A stretch of 64,000 bases of DNA, from positions 79,754,875 to 79,818,874 of the forward strand of contig OY776121.1 in the NCBI GenBank assembly GCA_963675135.1. Direction: 5' to 3'. The stretch's first letter is position 1. Each line of letters starts with the position of its first letter. Positions 21,809 to 32,027 of this stretch are shown here, piece by piece. Under the pieces are notes generated by a model, which had not been told where the DNA came from, ran no database searches, and saw only the letters and a list, made by a program, of their open reading frames with translations. Source of the stretch: Galeopsis tetrahit (lineage: Eukaryota > Streptophyta > Magnoliopsida > Lamiales > Lamiaceae). The translations under genes and the position numbers were made by a program.

Positions 21809-24800
21809 TTGCAGGTACCAATGGGCCACAAGAAGAGGAACATGAGCAAAAAGTCAGCATGGTACCTTGACAGTGGATGCTCAAGGCACATGACTGGAAA
21901 CAAGGAACTCCTCACTGACTTCATTGAAAAAGAAGGCCCAAATGTTACTTTTGGAGACAGCTCACAAGCAACTACAAAAGGTTATGGTACTTTGATGATT
22001 GGTAACATCAAAGTAACCAATGTATCTTATGTGGCTGGTCTCAAATATAACCTCCTAAGTATCAGTCAATTCTGTGACAAAGATTTTAATGTTGAGTTCT
22101 CAAGTGGAAAGTGTCTAATTAAGGATAAAACTCAACAAACCCTATTGACTGGAACTAGGAAGGGAAATGTGTATTTTGCAGACTGGGACAAGTCTACTGA
22201 TGCTGCATGTTTTATTGCTAAAAGTTCCAGTGAACAAAGTTGGTTATGGCACAAAAGGCTAAACCACCTGAACTTCAAATCTATGAATAAACTTGCTAGA
22301 AATGCATTAGTTAAAGGACTGCCTAATGAGGTTTTCATTAAAGAACATGTGTGTAAGCCATGTCAAGAAGGAAAACAGATTAAAGCCTCATTCAAAGGTA
22401 AACCAGTCATCTCCACTGAAAGGGTACTTGAACTTCTACATATGGATCTGTTTGGACCAATTACCCCTTCAAGCATAAATGGTAGAAAATACACATTGGT
22501 GGTAGTAGATGACTTCTCTAGGTTCACATGGGTAGTATTTCTCCTTAATAAGAAGGAAACACAAGTCAAACTACCTGAACTTCTTAAGAGATTGTCAAAT
22601 GAGAAAAGCCTTAGCATTATCAAGATAAGATCTGATAAAGGCACTGAGTTCATAAATTCATACATCAATGAGTATTGCACATCTAATGGAATAGCTCATG
22701 AAACCTCAGCAGCTAGAACACCTCAGCAAAATGGAGTTGCAGAAAGAAGAAATAGAACTTTAAAAGAAGCTGCTAGAACCCTAATTGCTGATTCAAAATT
22801 ACCTAAGAGGTTTTGGGCTGAAGCTATAAATATTGCATGCCATACTCAAAATAGATGTTTGATCACTAAGGGGCAAGGGAAAACCCCCTATGAACTCTGG
22901 AAAGGAAGAATGCCTAAAGTGTCATACTTTCATATATTTGGTTGCAAATGTTTTATTCACAATAATGGGAAAGAACAGTTGAAAACCTTTGATAGCAAAG
23001 CTGATGAAGGAGTGTTCCTTGGATACTCCCAAATCAGTAAAGCTTTCAGGGTCTACAACAAGAAAACCCTTATAGTGGAAGAAACACCTCATGTTGTGTT
23101 TGATGAGTCTATCTTTGAGATCAGGAATGATCATTTGGAACCTGAAGAAATCACACAGAGGACAACCAGACTAAGCCTAAAAGACAAAGACACTGAATTC
23201 ATAGATGTTGTCCAAGCCAATCTTCCTGAAAACTCTAAATTGGACAACCATCCTGAAGGCAACCTTCCTGAAGCAATTCCCACTGAAAGGAATGATGAAC
23301 TGAATGATCCAATCCCAGTTCACATCCAGGTAACAACTACCAATGAAGAAGCAGTTCCTGCTGAGGTAGTTAATGGGTCAAATAATCAATGGGGATCTCA
23401 AAATGTTGAAAATGCCAATGTCCCTGACATTGAGGACAACACCCCTGATTATGATTCTGAATTAGATCCTGCATTCAATTATCCTGAATTCTATGATCAA
23501 ATTGACTCAACTTCAGTAGAGGACAACTCTACTGAAGAGATCAGAAAACGAAGGACCTGGTTGTCAGACCATCCTACTGATCTAATACTTGGTGACCCAA
23601 GTATTGGAGTCAAAACAAGAAGATTCCATGGTGAAAGTGCTCTTTTCTGTTGTTTCTTGTCAGAGCAAGAACCAAGTGATATTGAGGAAGCACTTCAAGA
23701 TGCCAATTGGATCACAGCCATGCAGGAAGAACTCAACCAATTCACCAGAAATGAAGTATGGGAGCTGGTTGATAGACCTTCACATCAAGATGTTATTGGA
23801 ACCAAGTGGGTGTTCAAGAACAAAAAGAATGAAAATGATGTGATTGTCAGAAACAAAGCAAGACTAGTGGCAAAAGGATACTGTCAGCATGAAGGCATTG
23901 ACTATGATGAGACCTTAGCACCTGTGGCAAGGCTAGAAGCAATAAGGCTTTTCCTAGCCTATGCAGCCCACAAGAGGTTCAAAGTGTACCAAATGGATGT
24001 CAAGAGTGCCTTTCTGAATGGAGTCTTGAAAGAAGAGGTCTATGTGGAGCAACCACCAGGTTTTGAAGTTGGAAACCAAGTTTACAGACTGAAGAAAGCT
24101 CTATATGGACTCAAACAGGCCCCTAGGGCTTGGTATGATACACTGTCACAGTTCCTATTGGATCATGGATTCACCAAGGGAACTGTGGACAGAACTCTCT
24201 TCAGAATCTCTGAAGGAGAGAACATCTTGCTTGTCCAAATTTATGTAGATGACATAATTTTTGGATCCCCTAATGAGAAGCTGTGTGAAAAGTTCTCCAA
24301 ACTCATGCAAAGCAAGTTTGAGATGTCCATGATGGGGTTGATGAACTTCTTTTTGGGTCTTCAAGTCAAGCAATCAAAAGAAGGAATCTTCATCAACCAA
24401 GCTAAGTACACCAGAGAAATGATCAAGAAGTTTGGGTGTACAACTAGCAAGCCAGTAAGGATCCCTATGAACACAAATTGGAAGATGGATCCTGATGAGA
24501 GTGGTATTCCAACCAACTCTACTGAGTATAGAGGAATCATTGGATCACTCCTCTATCTCACTGCCAGCAGACCTGACATTACCTTTGCAGTAGGTGTTTG
24601 TGCAAGGTTTCAAGCAAATCCTAAGAAAAGCCATCTTGAGGCTGCAAAGAGGATTTTGAGGTATCTCAAAGGCACTGAAAATCTAGGCCTTTGGTACCCT
24701 GCTGATGACAACATTGAGCTAACTGGCTACTCAGATGCTGACTATGGAGGTTGTAGAATTGACAGAAAATCCACTTCAGGGACTTGTCAATTCTTGGGCA

Positions 24801-25198
24801 ACAAACTTATATCTTGGTTCTCCAAGAAGCAGAACACAGTGGCTACTTCCACCACTGAAGCTGAATATGTTGCAGCTGGAAGTTGTTGTGCTCAAATCCT
24901 TTGGTTGAGACAACAACTGAGAGACTACAAAGTCAACTCTACTGAAGTGCCAATATTTTGTGATAACAATAGTGCCATTGCTATATCACAAAATCCTGTC
25001 TTGCACACAAGATGCAAGCATGTGGACATCAAGCACCACTTCATTAGAGACCATGTGGAGAAGAAGGACATAAAGTTGGTCAAGATCCACACAGATCATC
25101 AAAAAGCTGATATACTAACTAAGCCACTTGCAGAGGCAAGATTTCTGGAGCTATCAGCAGAGTTGGGATTACTTGATCCAGGGAAGTTGGACAAGTAA
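21809..25198 (+). CDS. Copia pol polyprotein: protease, integrase, RT, RNase H (1129 aa)
   Basis: It is in the same frame as gag, separated only by one TAA. Protease active site WYLDSGCSRHMTG has its Asp at residue 21. The integrase zinc-binding HHCC is at about 145-184 (HKRLNHLN ... CKPC). The DDE core is at about 211, 273 and 311 (MDLFGPI, SDKGTEF, NGVAERRNR). RT has VYQMDVKSAFLNG near 735 and catalytic IYVDDIIFGS near 811. RNase H has GYSDADYGG near 972, TTEAEYVAAGSC and the DILTKPLAEARF tail. All key residues look intact, so the element could be autonomous. Translation must come from stop readthrough, splicing or internal initiation (first ATG is residue 5). Confidence 0.94.
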   Translation: MQVPMGHKKRNMSKKSAWYLDSGCSRHMTGNKELLTDFIEKEGPNVTFGDSSQATTKGYGTLMIGNIKVTNVSYVAGLKYNLLSISQFCDKDFNVEFSSGKCLIKDKTQQTLLTGTRKGNVYFADWDKSTDAACFIAKSSSEQSWLWHKRLNHLNFKSMNKLARNALVKGLPNEVFIKEHVCKPCQEGKQIKASFKGKPVISTERVLELLHMDLFGPITPSSINGRKYTLVVVDDFSRFTWVVFLLNKKETQVKLPELLKRLSNEKSLSIIKIRSDKGTEFINSYINEYCTSNGIAHETSAARTPQQNGVAERRNRTLKEAARTLIADSKLPKRFWAEAINIACHTQNRCLITKGQGKTPYELWKGRMPKVSYFHIFGCKCFIHNNGKEQLKTFDSKADEGVFLGYSQISKAFRVYNKKTLIVEETPHVVFDESIFEIRNDHLEPEEITQRTTRLSLKDKDTEFIDVVQANLPENSKLDNHPEGNLPEAIPTERNDELNDPIPVHIQVTTTNEEAVPAEVVNGSNNQWGSQNVENANVPDIEDNTPDYDSELDPAFNYPEFYDQIDSTSVEDNSTEEIRKRRTWLSDHPTDLILGDPSIGVKTRRFHGESALFCCFLSEQEPSDIEEALQDANWITAMQEELNQFTRNEVWELVDRPSHQDVIGTKWVFKNKKNENDVIVRNKARLVAKGYCQHEGIDYDETLAPVARLEAIRLFLAYAAHKRFKVYQMDVKSAFLNGVLKEEVYVEQPPGFEVGNQVYRLKKALYGLKQAPRAWYDTLSQFLLDHGFTKGTVDRTLFRISEGENILLVQIYVDDIIFGSPNEKLCEKFSKLMQSKFEMSMMGLMNFFLGLQVKQSKEGIFINQAKYTREMIKKFGCTTSKPVRIPMNTNWKMDPDESGIPTNSTEYRGIIGSLLYLTASRPDITFAVGVCARFQANPKKSHLEAAKRILRYLKGTENLGLWYPADDNIELTGYSDADYGGCRIDRKSTSGTCQFLGNKLISWFSKKQNTVATSTTEAEYVAAGSCCAQILWLRQQLRDYKVNSTEVPIFCDNNSAIAISQNPVLHTRCKHVDIKHHFIRDHVEKKDIKLVKIHTDHQKADILTKPLAEARFLELSAELGLLDPGKLDK

Positions 25199-25899
25199 AA
25201 GTCATGAAAAGTGAATGAGATATATGGAAACTGAAAAGGTTCTCAGCAGACTTGATCAAGTCTACTGAATATCAGAAGAGATGGCTAAAATCATTCAGGA
25301 CACTTGTCCATTGGAATTCAGGACCTTTGTCCACATCTCTTCAGGACACTTGTCCAAGTGGGGTCAGATAAGTTGTATTGGCTATCAAACTGTTCCCTTG
25401 GTTTGATAAGCACCTATTTTGGGTAATCATTGTCTACCTTGATACATGTCCCAACTACAGATATCATCACTGTAGGATTTAATTTGTCCCCCACCCAAAA
25501 GGTCACTTTCCATGCATTAAATGCCAAGATTTAACTCTTGTTTGCATTCCACTTTTCAAGCCATGATCTATCTCGAAAACTCCCCAACCATTAACAAATA
25601 TTTAATAACTTCCACGTTTTGAATAAAACCAATAACTCACTGTTACATTGGTTTTTGACCATTGGATCAAAACTGGCCAACTCCCCTGAAATTCATCCTG
25701 GCCGTCCAAGTGTATATTTCCATTTTTGATACCCGTTGAAAATACACAAACCTCACCAAATCATTGACAAACATTCGTTTTAGAATATCCCCAAGTCTTA
25801 AGATCCCCCACAAACACTTCTTCCCCAAGTATTCAAACCCTAGCTTATTTTTCTTCAAACTCTCTCAACACTCCTTCATTTTCATCTCTGTAAATTTCA
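25199..25899 (+). other. Spacer between pol and the extra ORF, with triplicated 17-mer
   Basis: About 700 nt without a long ORF. TTCAGGACACTTGTCCA occurs at 25294-25310, with two mismatches at 25317-25333, and again at 25340-25356, a regular 23-nt spacing. Each copy holds the inverted GGACA...TGTCC. The region may act as the leader or promoter for the downstream ORF (inference). Confidence 0.6.
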
Positions 25900-26847
25900 A
25901 TGGCTCCCAAAGTTAGACCAGAGATGATCATAGACTTTTCCAACAAGGCTCTAGACCTTGATTTTGGATATCTAAGCAACAGAAACAATCTTCATTTTGA
26001 ACCCATAATCTCCTTCGAAAGTGAAGATCCTGAGATTACCCCAACTCTGAGGTGGTTGAGAAGGGCTGGTCTTCAAAAGTTATTGGAAGAAAGACCAAGT
26101 TCCTGCTTGGAAAGCTATATGGCTGAATTCTTTGCCTTTCTCAAATGGAGAGGCAAACCTGAAGATGGTGAAATTTCCACCAAATTGTCCTATGTTGCTG
26201 AAGGAGAAGAGGAAGAAAGACTTCATAGAGTGAAATTCTCTTCAGAAGATCTTGAAGGAGCTTTTGGATTGCCTTCTGAGGGAAGGAATCCAGAAATCTA
26301 TGGCACTGGCCATGAAGAAGAAATAGCTCAGGAATGGCTATTGACACCAGGCCCTCTCTCTTCAACTCAAAACAAGAAGACTCTCAAGGCAGATTTTCTC
26401 AACCTTTTTGAGGTAGTTGCTAAGAGCCTCTTAAGCAACACTGGAAGCTTAGAGCAGGTCAGCCATCCAATGATCAGAATCATGGCTGCCATTATTGATG
26501 CCAGTGATAAGGGCATTAAATTTGATTGGAGGACCTTCATTATGTCTGAAATGATGAAGGAAAAGGCTAAATTCAAGGTGAAATCTCACAACAAGGTGGT
26601 GCTAGAAGGGAAAATCAAGTATTGCACTAGGGCAAGCTTGTTGATTGAGAGGTTTTCCCACTATTCCCAGATGCAAACCTTTGCAAAGCCCCTCCCAGCC
26701 CAAAAGATCATATTCAGAAAGCTCAGCAAGAAAACTGAGAAAAGAAGGATGTTAATGGCCAAGCCTGCTGAAGCAAAGGAGGAGGAGAAGCCCAAGTTGA
26801 AAAAGAGGACAAAGGCAAGGGTGGTGAAGACAAGGAAAATGTCTTAG
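25900..26847 (+). CDS. Post-pol extra ORF, N-terminal part (315 aa to in-frame TAG)
   Basis: Starts ATGGCTCCC after a pyrimidine-rich leader and runs to TAG at 26845-26847, with the same frame staying open beyond. The region RWLRRAGLQKLLEE ... ESYMAEFFAFLKW ... FDWRTFIMSEMM resembles the 'putative plant transposon protein' domain found in extra ORFs of SIRE and some other plant retroelements (resemblance judged from memory). The C-terminus is Lys-rich. No signal peptide or membrane segment was seen, so an envelope role is not supported. The function of such ORFs is unknown. Confidence 0.75.
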   Translation: MAPKVRPEMIIDFSNKALDLDFGYLSNRNNLHFEPIISFESEDPEITPTLRWLRRAGLQKLLEERPSSCLESYMAEFFAFLKWRGKPEDGEISTKLSYVAEGEEEERLHRVKFSSEDLEGAFGLPSEGRNPEIYGTGHEEEIAQEWLLTPGPLSSTQNKKTLKADFLNLFEVVAKSLLSNTGSLEQVSHPMIRIMAAIIDASDKGIKFDWRTFIMSEMMKEKAKFKVKSHNKVVLEGKIKYCTRASLLIERFSHYSQMQTFAKPLPAQKIIFRKLSKKTEKRRMLMAKPAEAKEEEKPKLKKRTKARVVKTRKMS

Positions 26848-29800
26848 ATAATCTCAGAAGAGAATTCAGATGCTTCAACTGAGATTGAAGAAGTTGCTAG
26901 AGAAGGTGTACAAGTGCCCTCTGATCATTCAGAAGAATTAAGGCAAAAGTACAATGAGACTAGACAAAAGTCTAGGGGTGATAAGAGGATCAGGGAAGTT
27001 GTCCCTGAGAAGGATGAGGAAGGAAGTGGGAGCAGTAGAGCTAGTAAGAGAAGGGTCAAGCCTACTGACAAGGTGTTGGAGCTTCAGGAAGAAAGGTCTC
27101 TACAACTTGCTCTAAGAGAGAGCAGAGCTGAAAGCAGGACCAAAACAAAGTCAAGGACCAACTCATCTGGTTCTGGAACTCCAGAATCCAGGGTCCCTGA
27201 AGGTCAACCAATGGAGGTCAACATCCCTGAAATTCAGAATCCTGAGCCCAACTCCCCTGAAACCAATATAACCCCAACCAATCAACCCATCACCCCCATT
27301 AACCTCACAAAGAGATACTCTCCTGAGGGAAGTGTGCAGAGAAGTATGATAGATGTGCTAGCTGACATAGCTGTAGATGAGACAAGGTTACAATCTCCCC
27401 TTGACTCATCTATGCTCAATTATTCAAAGCTTTTAGAAGCTGCACTCTTTGAGCCAACCCCCCTGAGCAAAGCCCCTTCAGATCCATTGCTCTCAAAAGC
27501 AACTGAAGATCCTTCTACTGCACCCAACCCATCTGAAGCCAACATTCCTGAACTTAATCTGCCTGAAGCCACATTAGGAGAACCCAGAGCCAACTCCCCT
27601 ATAACCCAAAGTCCCCATTCAAGTGGAGATGAGGATGAGTATACTTATGAAAGTATGCTCAGAGGAGGAGCCAAGGCTACTGTGGACAGTTTGTATCCAC
27701 AACTTGCTGAATTTCCAAGAATTCAGAAGACATTTCATGATCTAAGGATGCTTGTTGATGTAAAAGACAAATCTATGATGGAGATATCACAAGTCATCCA
27801 AGATAAGGGTGCAAACTGGTGGCAAATAGAGGAAAACAGATTGCTACACTTTGCTGGAGTTTCAAAGACTAGATTCCTCACTGATGAGGAAATATTTGCA
27901 AAGTTGGTGAATGACAAGATCAATGAGGAGAGGGAAAGAAAAGCTAAGGGAATCAAACACCCTGAAAGTAGCTCCAATGATGATGACTCCCCAGATGATC
28001 CCTCAAACCCCTCTAAACCCAACCCTCCTGAAACCCCTCAAGCCAATCTCCCTAAGCCTTCTGTCTCTGAAAGACTTTCCAACCCCCCTAGAACCTATCA
28101 TAGGAAAGGCTCTGTCATTTCAGAGGTGTTGACCAAGGATGGTAACACAACCAAGGACACATCTGCCAATGAAGGTTCTTCTGAACCCAAGGCACAGCCT
28201 AAAGATGTGGAGGTTCCTTCTCTAGAGGCTAGTTTGATTAAGGCCTATTCAGTGTCAGAAGAGTTGGACACTGATCAGCCCTTAATCATTCAGGATGACT
28301 CATTGGCTGTTGATATAAGCACTGTGATCTCCCCACAACTGCCATCTTTGAACCTTGTTGAAGGTGGAGATGCTGCAGGTTTAGGAGAAGGAGTTGAAAA
28401 GGAAAGTAGTTTTGAAAAATCAGAGGGAGTTATGGATGAAAGAGAGGTAGTTATCACTAAGATTGTGAGTGTACCAACATATGAGGGTGGTATAAGTGAG
28501 GAAGGACAGGTTATTCTTGAAGTCAAATCTGAACTTCAAGAATCCCTTGATGAGAGGAGGCCTGCTCCTTTAAGTGAGGAAACTTTTAATGAAGGAAGAA
28601 AAGAAATAGTTGAAAATGAGGAGAAGCCTGCTGATGTATCAGAGTCTTATGAAAAAGAAAATAAGGGAGATAAGTGTGTTTTCACTGATGCTTTTGATTT
28701 GTCTGATATTGCAGGGATAAGCTTTGAACAAATTTTTGCAGATGATCTCTTGACAGATGCTCCCATCCAAGTTGACACTGGATCTGCACAAGCCTTGCTT
28801 GGGATGCAATCAGAGAAGTTGGATTCCTTGGCTCAACAAGTTCAAACAGCTCATGCAGAAACTTCTGGAGCATCAGATGAGCATGGAAGAACTCTAGCTT
28901 CTGTTGAAATGAGATTAACTGGCTCTGCAGATGTGGTTTTACCCACATTGGAAGCAAGAATTGAAGGAGTAGAATCTGGTCTTCAAACCATCTCTACTGA
29001 AGTTCACAAAGCCAAAGTCAGTATGGAAAACATCTCAAAGGAGGTCAAGAAGGATCAAAAGATGCTGAGAGATAACCATAATGCAAATGTTCAAGCTATC
29101 AGATTGACAATCAAGCAAGCTCTTGGCAAGAAGACAGCCTTGCAAAAGAAAAGAGCTGAAGAGCAAAGGCTAGCTATGGTCAAAGCAGCCTCAGACAAGT
29201 TTTCCCAAGAAGTGTTGGCCAACATTGCTGAAGGTGCAGTGGCCAACCTCACTGAGCTCCTGAAAGCCCAATTGGATGCATCTCTTAAGGCAACCATGGA
29301 GGAGGTTGTCCAACCGAAAATGAAGCCTGTTCTTGCCTTTCTCAGCTTGAGCAATGACAAGATGCAAAATATACATGATGAGAATGTATATTTGTTGGAA
29401 GAAATGAAGTCTCTAACCCAAGCCCAGTCCTTATTGGCATCCACTATGAGTGAACTGAAGCCAGAATGTTTTGATGCTGCCAAAAAGGGGGAAAGGGAAA
29501 GAGCAAGGGCAAAAGGTGCCTTAGTGATTGGGAGTCCAGTGAAAGGGAAGGACAAAGCCCCTGAAGGAAAGGGAAAAGAGCCAGCAGTGCTGAACTTGGA
29601 AGAATTGGATGAAGAGGAGCAGTTAGCATTGGCATTGAAGAACTCTATGGCCTCAGCTCAAGAGGAAAGAGTGAGGTTACAACAAAGACCAGGTGGTGAA
29701 GTATCTGGTTTGGACAAGGATGCTGAAGGTGTCCAAACTAGAGGAAAGATCAAGAAGGCCCAAGGAAAGAAGAGACAAGTTGAGAAATTCACTGACTTTC

Positions 29801-29862
29801 CCAAGGGCAAAAGGTGCCTTAGTGATTGGGAGTCCAGTGAAAGGGAAGGACAAAGCCCCTGA
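26848..29862 (+). pseudogene. Post-pol extra ORF, central part (open after TAG, ends by frameshift)
   Basis: This continues the frame of 25900-26847 without its own ATG start. It contains Pro/Glu-rich runs with repeated 'NxPE' units (NIPEIQNPEPNSPE; NIPELNLPEATLGEP) and acidic and Ser-rich segments. A long Glu/Lys/Ala helix-forming region at about 28900-29480 probably forms a coiled coil, with a KGKDKAPEGKGKE basic block after it. The frame shifts by +1 where the 298-bp duplication begins its second copy, and ends at 29862. Together with 25900-26847 and 29803-30931 it represents one ancestral ORF of nearly 1,580 codons. Confidence 0.75.
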
Positions 29863-30100
29863 AGGAAAGGGAAAAGAGCCAGCAGTGCTGAACTTGGAAG
29901 AATTGGATGAAGAGGAGCAGTTAGCATTGGCATTGAAGAACTCTATGGCCTCAGCTCAAGAGGAAAGAGTGAGGTTACAACAAAGACCAGGTGGTGAAGT
30001 ATCTGGTTTGGACAAGGATGCTGAAGGTGTCCAAACTAGAGGAAAGATCAAGAAGGCCCAAGGAAAGAAGAGACAAGTTGAGAAATTCACTGACTTTCCC
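29505..30100. repeat. Exact 298-bp tandem duplication inside the extra ORF
   Basis: Copies 29505-29802 and 29803-30100 are identical by eye over their full length. Both start AAGGGCAAAAGGTGCC and end CTGACTTTCCC. As 298 is not a multiple of three, it breaks the reading frame. It is either a very recent mutation or an assembly artefact. Confidence 0.93.
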
Positions 30101-30931
30101 AATAGCCTTGATCTTCCACCTGAATTCAGAGCTGTTGATGATGAGCCTACCTCAAAGAAGGCCAAAACTGCTGAAATGCCCAAGACTGCTGAAGAAGACA
30201 AGTCTACTGAGACTAAGTCCACTGAAAGTACCAAAGCTTCTGAAGATGTTGAGGAACTATATGAAGAAGGCTTTGGACCTGGACCAAAGAAGACAAGGAT
30301 TGTGGTACTCAATGATCCATCAAAGTTGTTTCATGAAGGGTATGGCAAAGACCCTGAAACACAACAGAAATTGGCTATGATGAGAGCCCAAGAGAAAATG
30401 GACTTGATGGAAGAGGCCAACAAAGCAAGAGACAAGAGAAGAGCAGACTTCCAAAAGCCAAGAAGGAAGAGAGCAACCTACAACAAGATGAAGCCACAAC
30501 TATTGATCCCAATGGACACCAAATATCCTCACTTGGATAAATGGGTGCCAATTCAGCTGAATGACTCATGGGAGGAAGCAAAAAGGGAGTTTGTCTATGA
30601 TCAGTATGTCATTGACAGATGGAATGGAAGAGATGCCAACACCAATTTTGCTGAGTTCATGATTGAGTACTACAGAGAACTCTATCAACAATTGCTTGCA
30701 GCTGCTGACATTGCAAGAATTGAACTAAATGCTCCCAAGCCTATCATCTACATGCCTCCAAAGCTTGATGGATGGATTGACCAAGCAAGGATCCTAAGAG
30801 AGTTCACAGAAATCCTCAAGCTGAACAAGATGGTTCTTGGTCCTAAGGGAACCAACCAAGAAGCCATGGCCTTGAAGAGGAGAGTGTGGGCACAATATGG
30901 GATGAACCCACCTCCTGGGGATGATCTCTGA
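29863..30931 (+). pseudogene. Post-pol extra ORF, C-terminal part
   Basis: In the second duplication copy the original frame is regained (open 29693-30931). The unique part has EELYEEGFGPGPKKTRIVVL, EKMDLMEEANKARDKRRADF, LNDSWEEAKREFVYDQYVID and a tail PKPIIYMPPKLDGWIDQARI, ending at TGA 30929-30931. The tail is hydrophilic with no membrane segment. Function unknown; it is a conserved-looking domain of the element. Confidence 0.75.
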
Positions 30932-31465
30932 AATGGCTAAGTCTTCTGACCTATCTTAATTGATCAACTATGCTGAAAATTGGTCAAGTTTGCTGATATG
31001 GTGTGCTAATCTGTTTGCTCTGACTTGATATGGATTGCTCTGATACAAGCTTGGTGCTCTGATCTTGTATATGTCTTGAAGTGTTAGTATTTGCTCTGAG
31101 ATAATAAGATTAGTGCTCTGATACAAGTTTATGCTCTGATGCTGAAAAAATCTTGTATATGTGTTGAACTCTTAGAAGGAAATACTTTGATGTAACTAGT
31201 GTTGATGATTCATGCTCTGATATGTTCAACTCAACTATCAACATGCTTGTAATATTTTGTTTAATGAATGATAGTTGAACTTATTTTGAGTCAAGAAACA
31301 CTCATCTCTCTATGCCTATCTATGAAACCTATTTGCAATATGGATGGTAAATACACTAACACATTGTTTTTCAGGATAATTGACCTTAGTCATGTCTTCT
31401 GAAGATAAATGTAATAGGTGTAGCCAAGTCACTTTTGCACAAATGTATAGGTTTTGGCATCATCA
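30932..31465 (+). other. Untranslated region before the polypurine tract
   Basis: About 530 nt without an ORF. GCTCTGA recurs about eight times between 31015 and 31225, often as TGCTCTGATACAAG. This is low-complexity drift or a cis signal; nothing else was recognised. Confidence 0.5.
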
Positions 31466-31478
31466 AAAAGGGGGAAAT
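31466..31478 (+). promoter_or_regulatory. Polypurine tract
   Basis: AAAAAGGGGGAAAT lies immediately before the 3' LTR, the standard plus-strand primer site of LTR retrotransposons. Confidence 0.93.
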
Positions 31479-32022
31479 TGTTGGAAATAAAATGAGATAT
31501 GTTTTGATCTAATACCAAAACCCCCTGAGACATGACTAAGTCAAGATAAATATGTTCTAGAAATGTTAGAACATATAGATTATAGGCTAGATGAGGAGCT
31601 AATATGTTAGGCAGCTCTTAGATGTTTAGATGCACAAATTGAGGGGGAACACATACATTGAAGTACATCAAGAACAAGTCCCCTCAAGGCTCAAACTCTG
31701 GAATCATGATCAAGTCTGCTGAAAGACAAGAATGCTGATCAGGAGAGTTGTCCAGAGGAGTTGTCTCAGCTTAATTAATCAAGGTCAAGTGCTCTGAAAG
31801 CCTGAGGTCAACTATGCTGAAGAGAAAGAGACAACCACACCCTAAAGATCACCAAAGAAACAAGCTAAGATCATCTTCAAGAGAGATAAAGGGAATGAGC
31901 CAAGTCATCTGAAGAAGAGCAAGCCAACCTTGCTGAACTCTGGTTTGATCAAAATAGAAAAGAATTGCATACAAGTGTATTCCCCCCCATACACTTGTTA
32001 TATACTTCTTTCTGGACCAACA
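31479..32022 (+). repeat. 3' LTR
   Basis: 544 bp, collinear with the 5' LTR from TGTTGGAAATAAAATG to GGACCAACA. Differences found by eye: a C run shorter by five and one C/T substitution in TATACT(C/T)CTTTCTGG. Confidence 0.95.
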
Positions 32023-32027
32023 GTAAG

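Larger units (their letters stand above)
18666..32022 (+). mobile_element. Young full-length SIRE-like Ty1/copia retrotransposon (13.36 kb)
   Basis: TG...CA ends, 5-bp duplication GTAAG (18661-18665, 32023-32027), LTRs of 549 and 544 bp, an initiator-Met tRNA primer site, gag, pol and a large extra ORF after pol, then a polypurine tract. By eye the LTRs differ by one substitution near the 3' end and by the length of a C run, so insertion is very recent. The large size, long gag and post-pol ORF fit the SIRE/Maximus lineage (inference; an RT phylogeny would settle it). Confidence 0.95.

Noticed and set aside
27735..29635. Long minus-strand ORFs opposite the extra ORF (for example 29091-29555).
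   Set aside because: They are antisense shadows of the + strand ORF with its biased codon use; no start context or motif supports them.
25900..30931. Calling the extra ORF an envelope gene.
   Set aside because: No signal peptide, transmembrane segment or fusion-peptide-like stretch was seen; position after pol alone is not enough.
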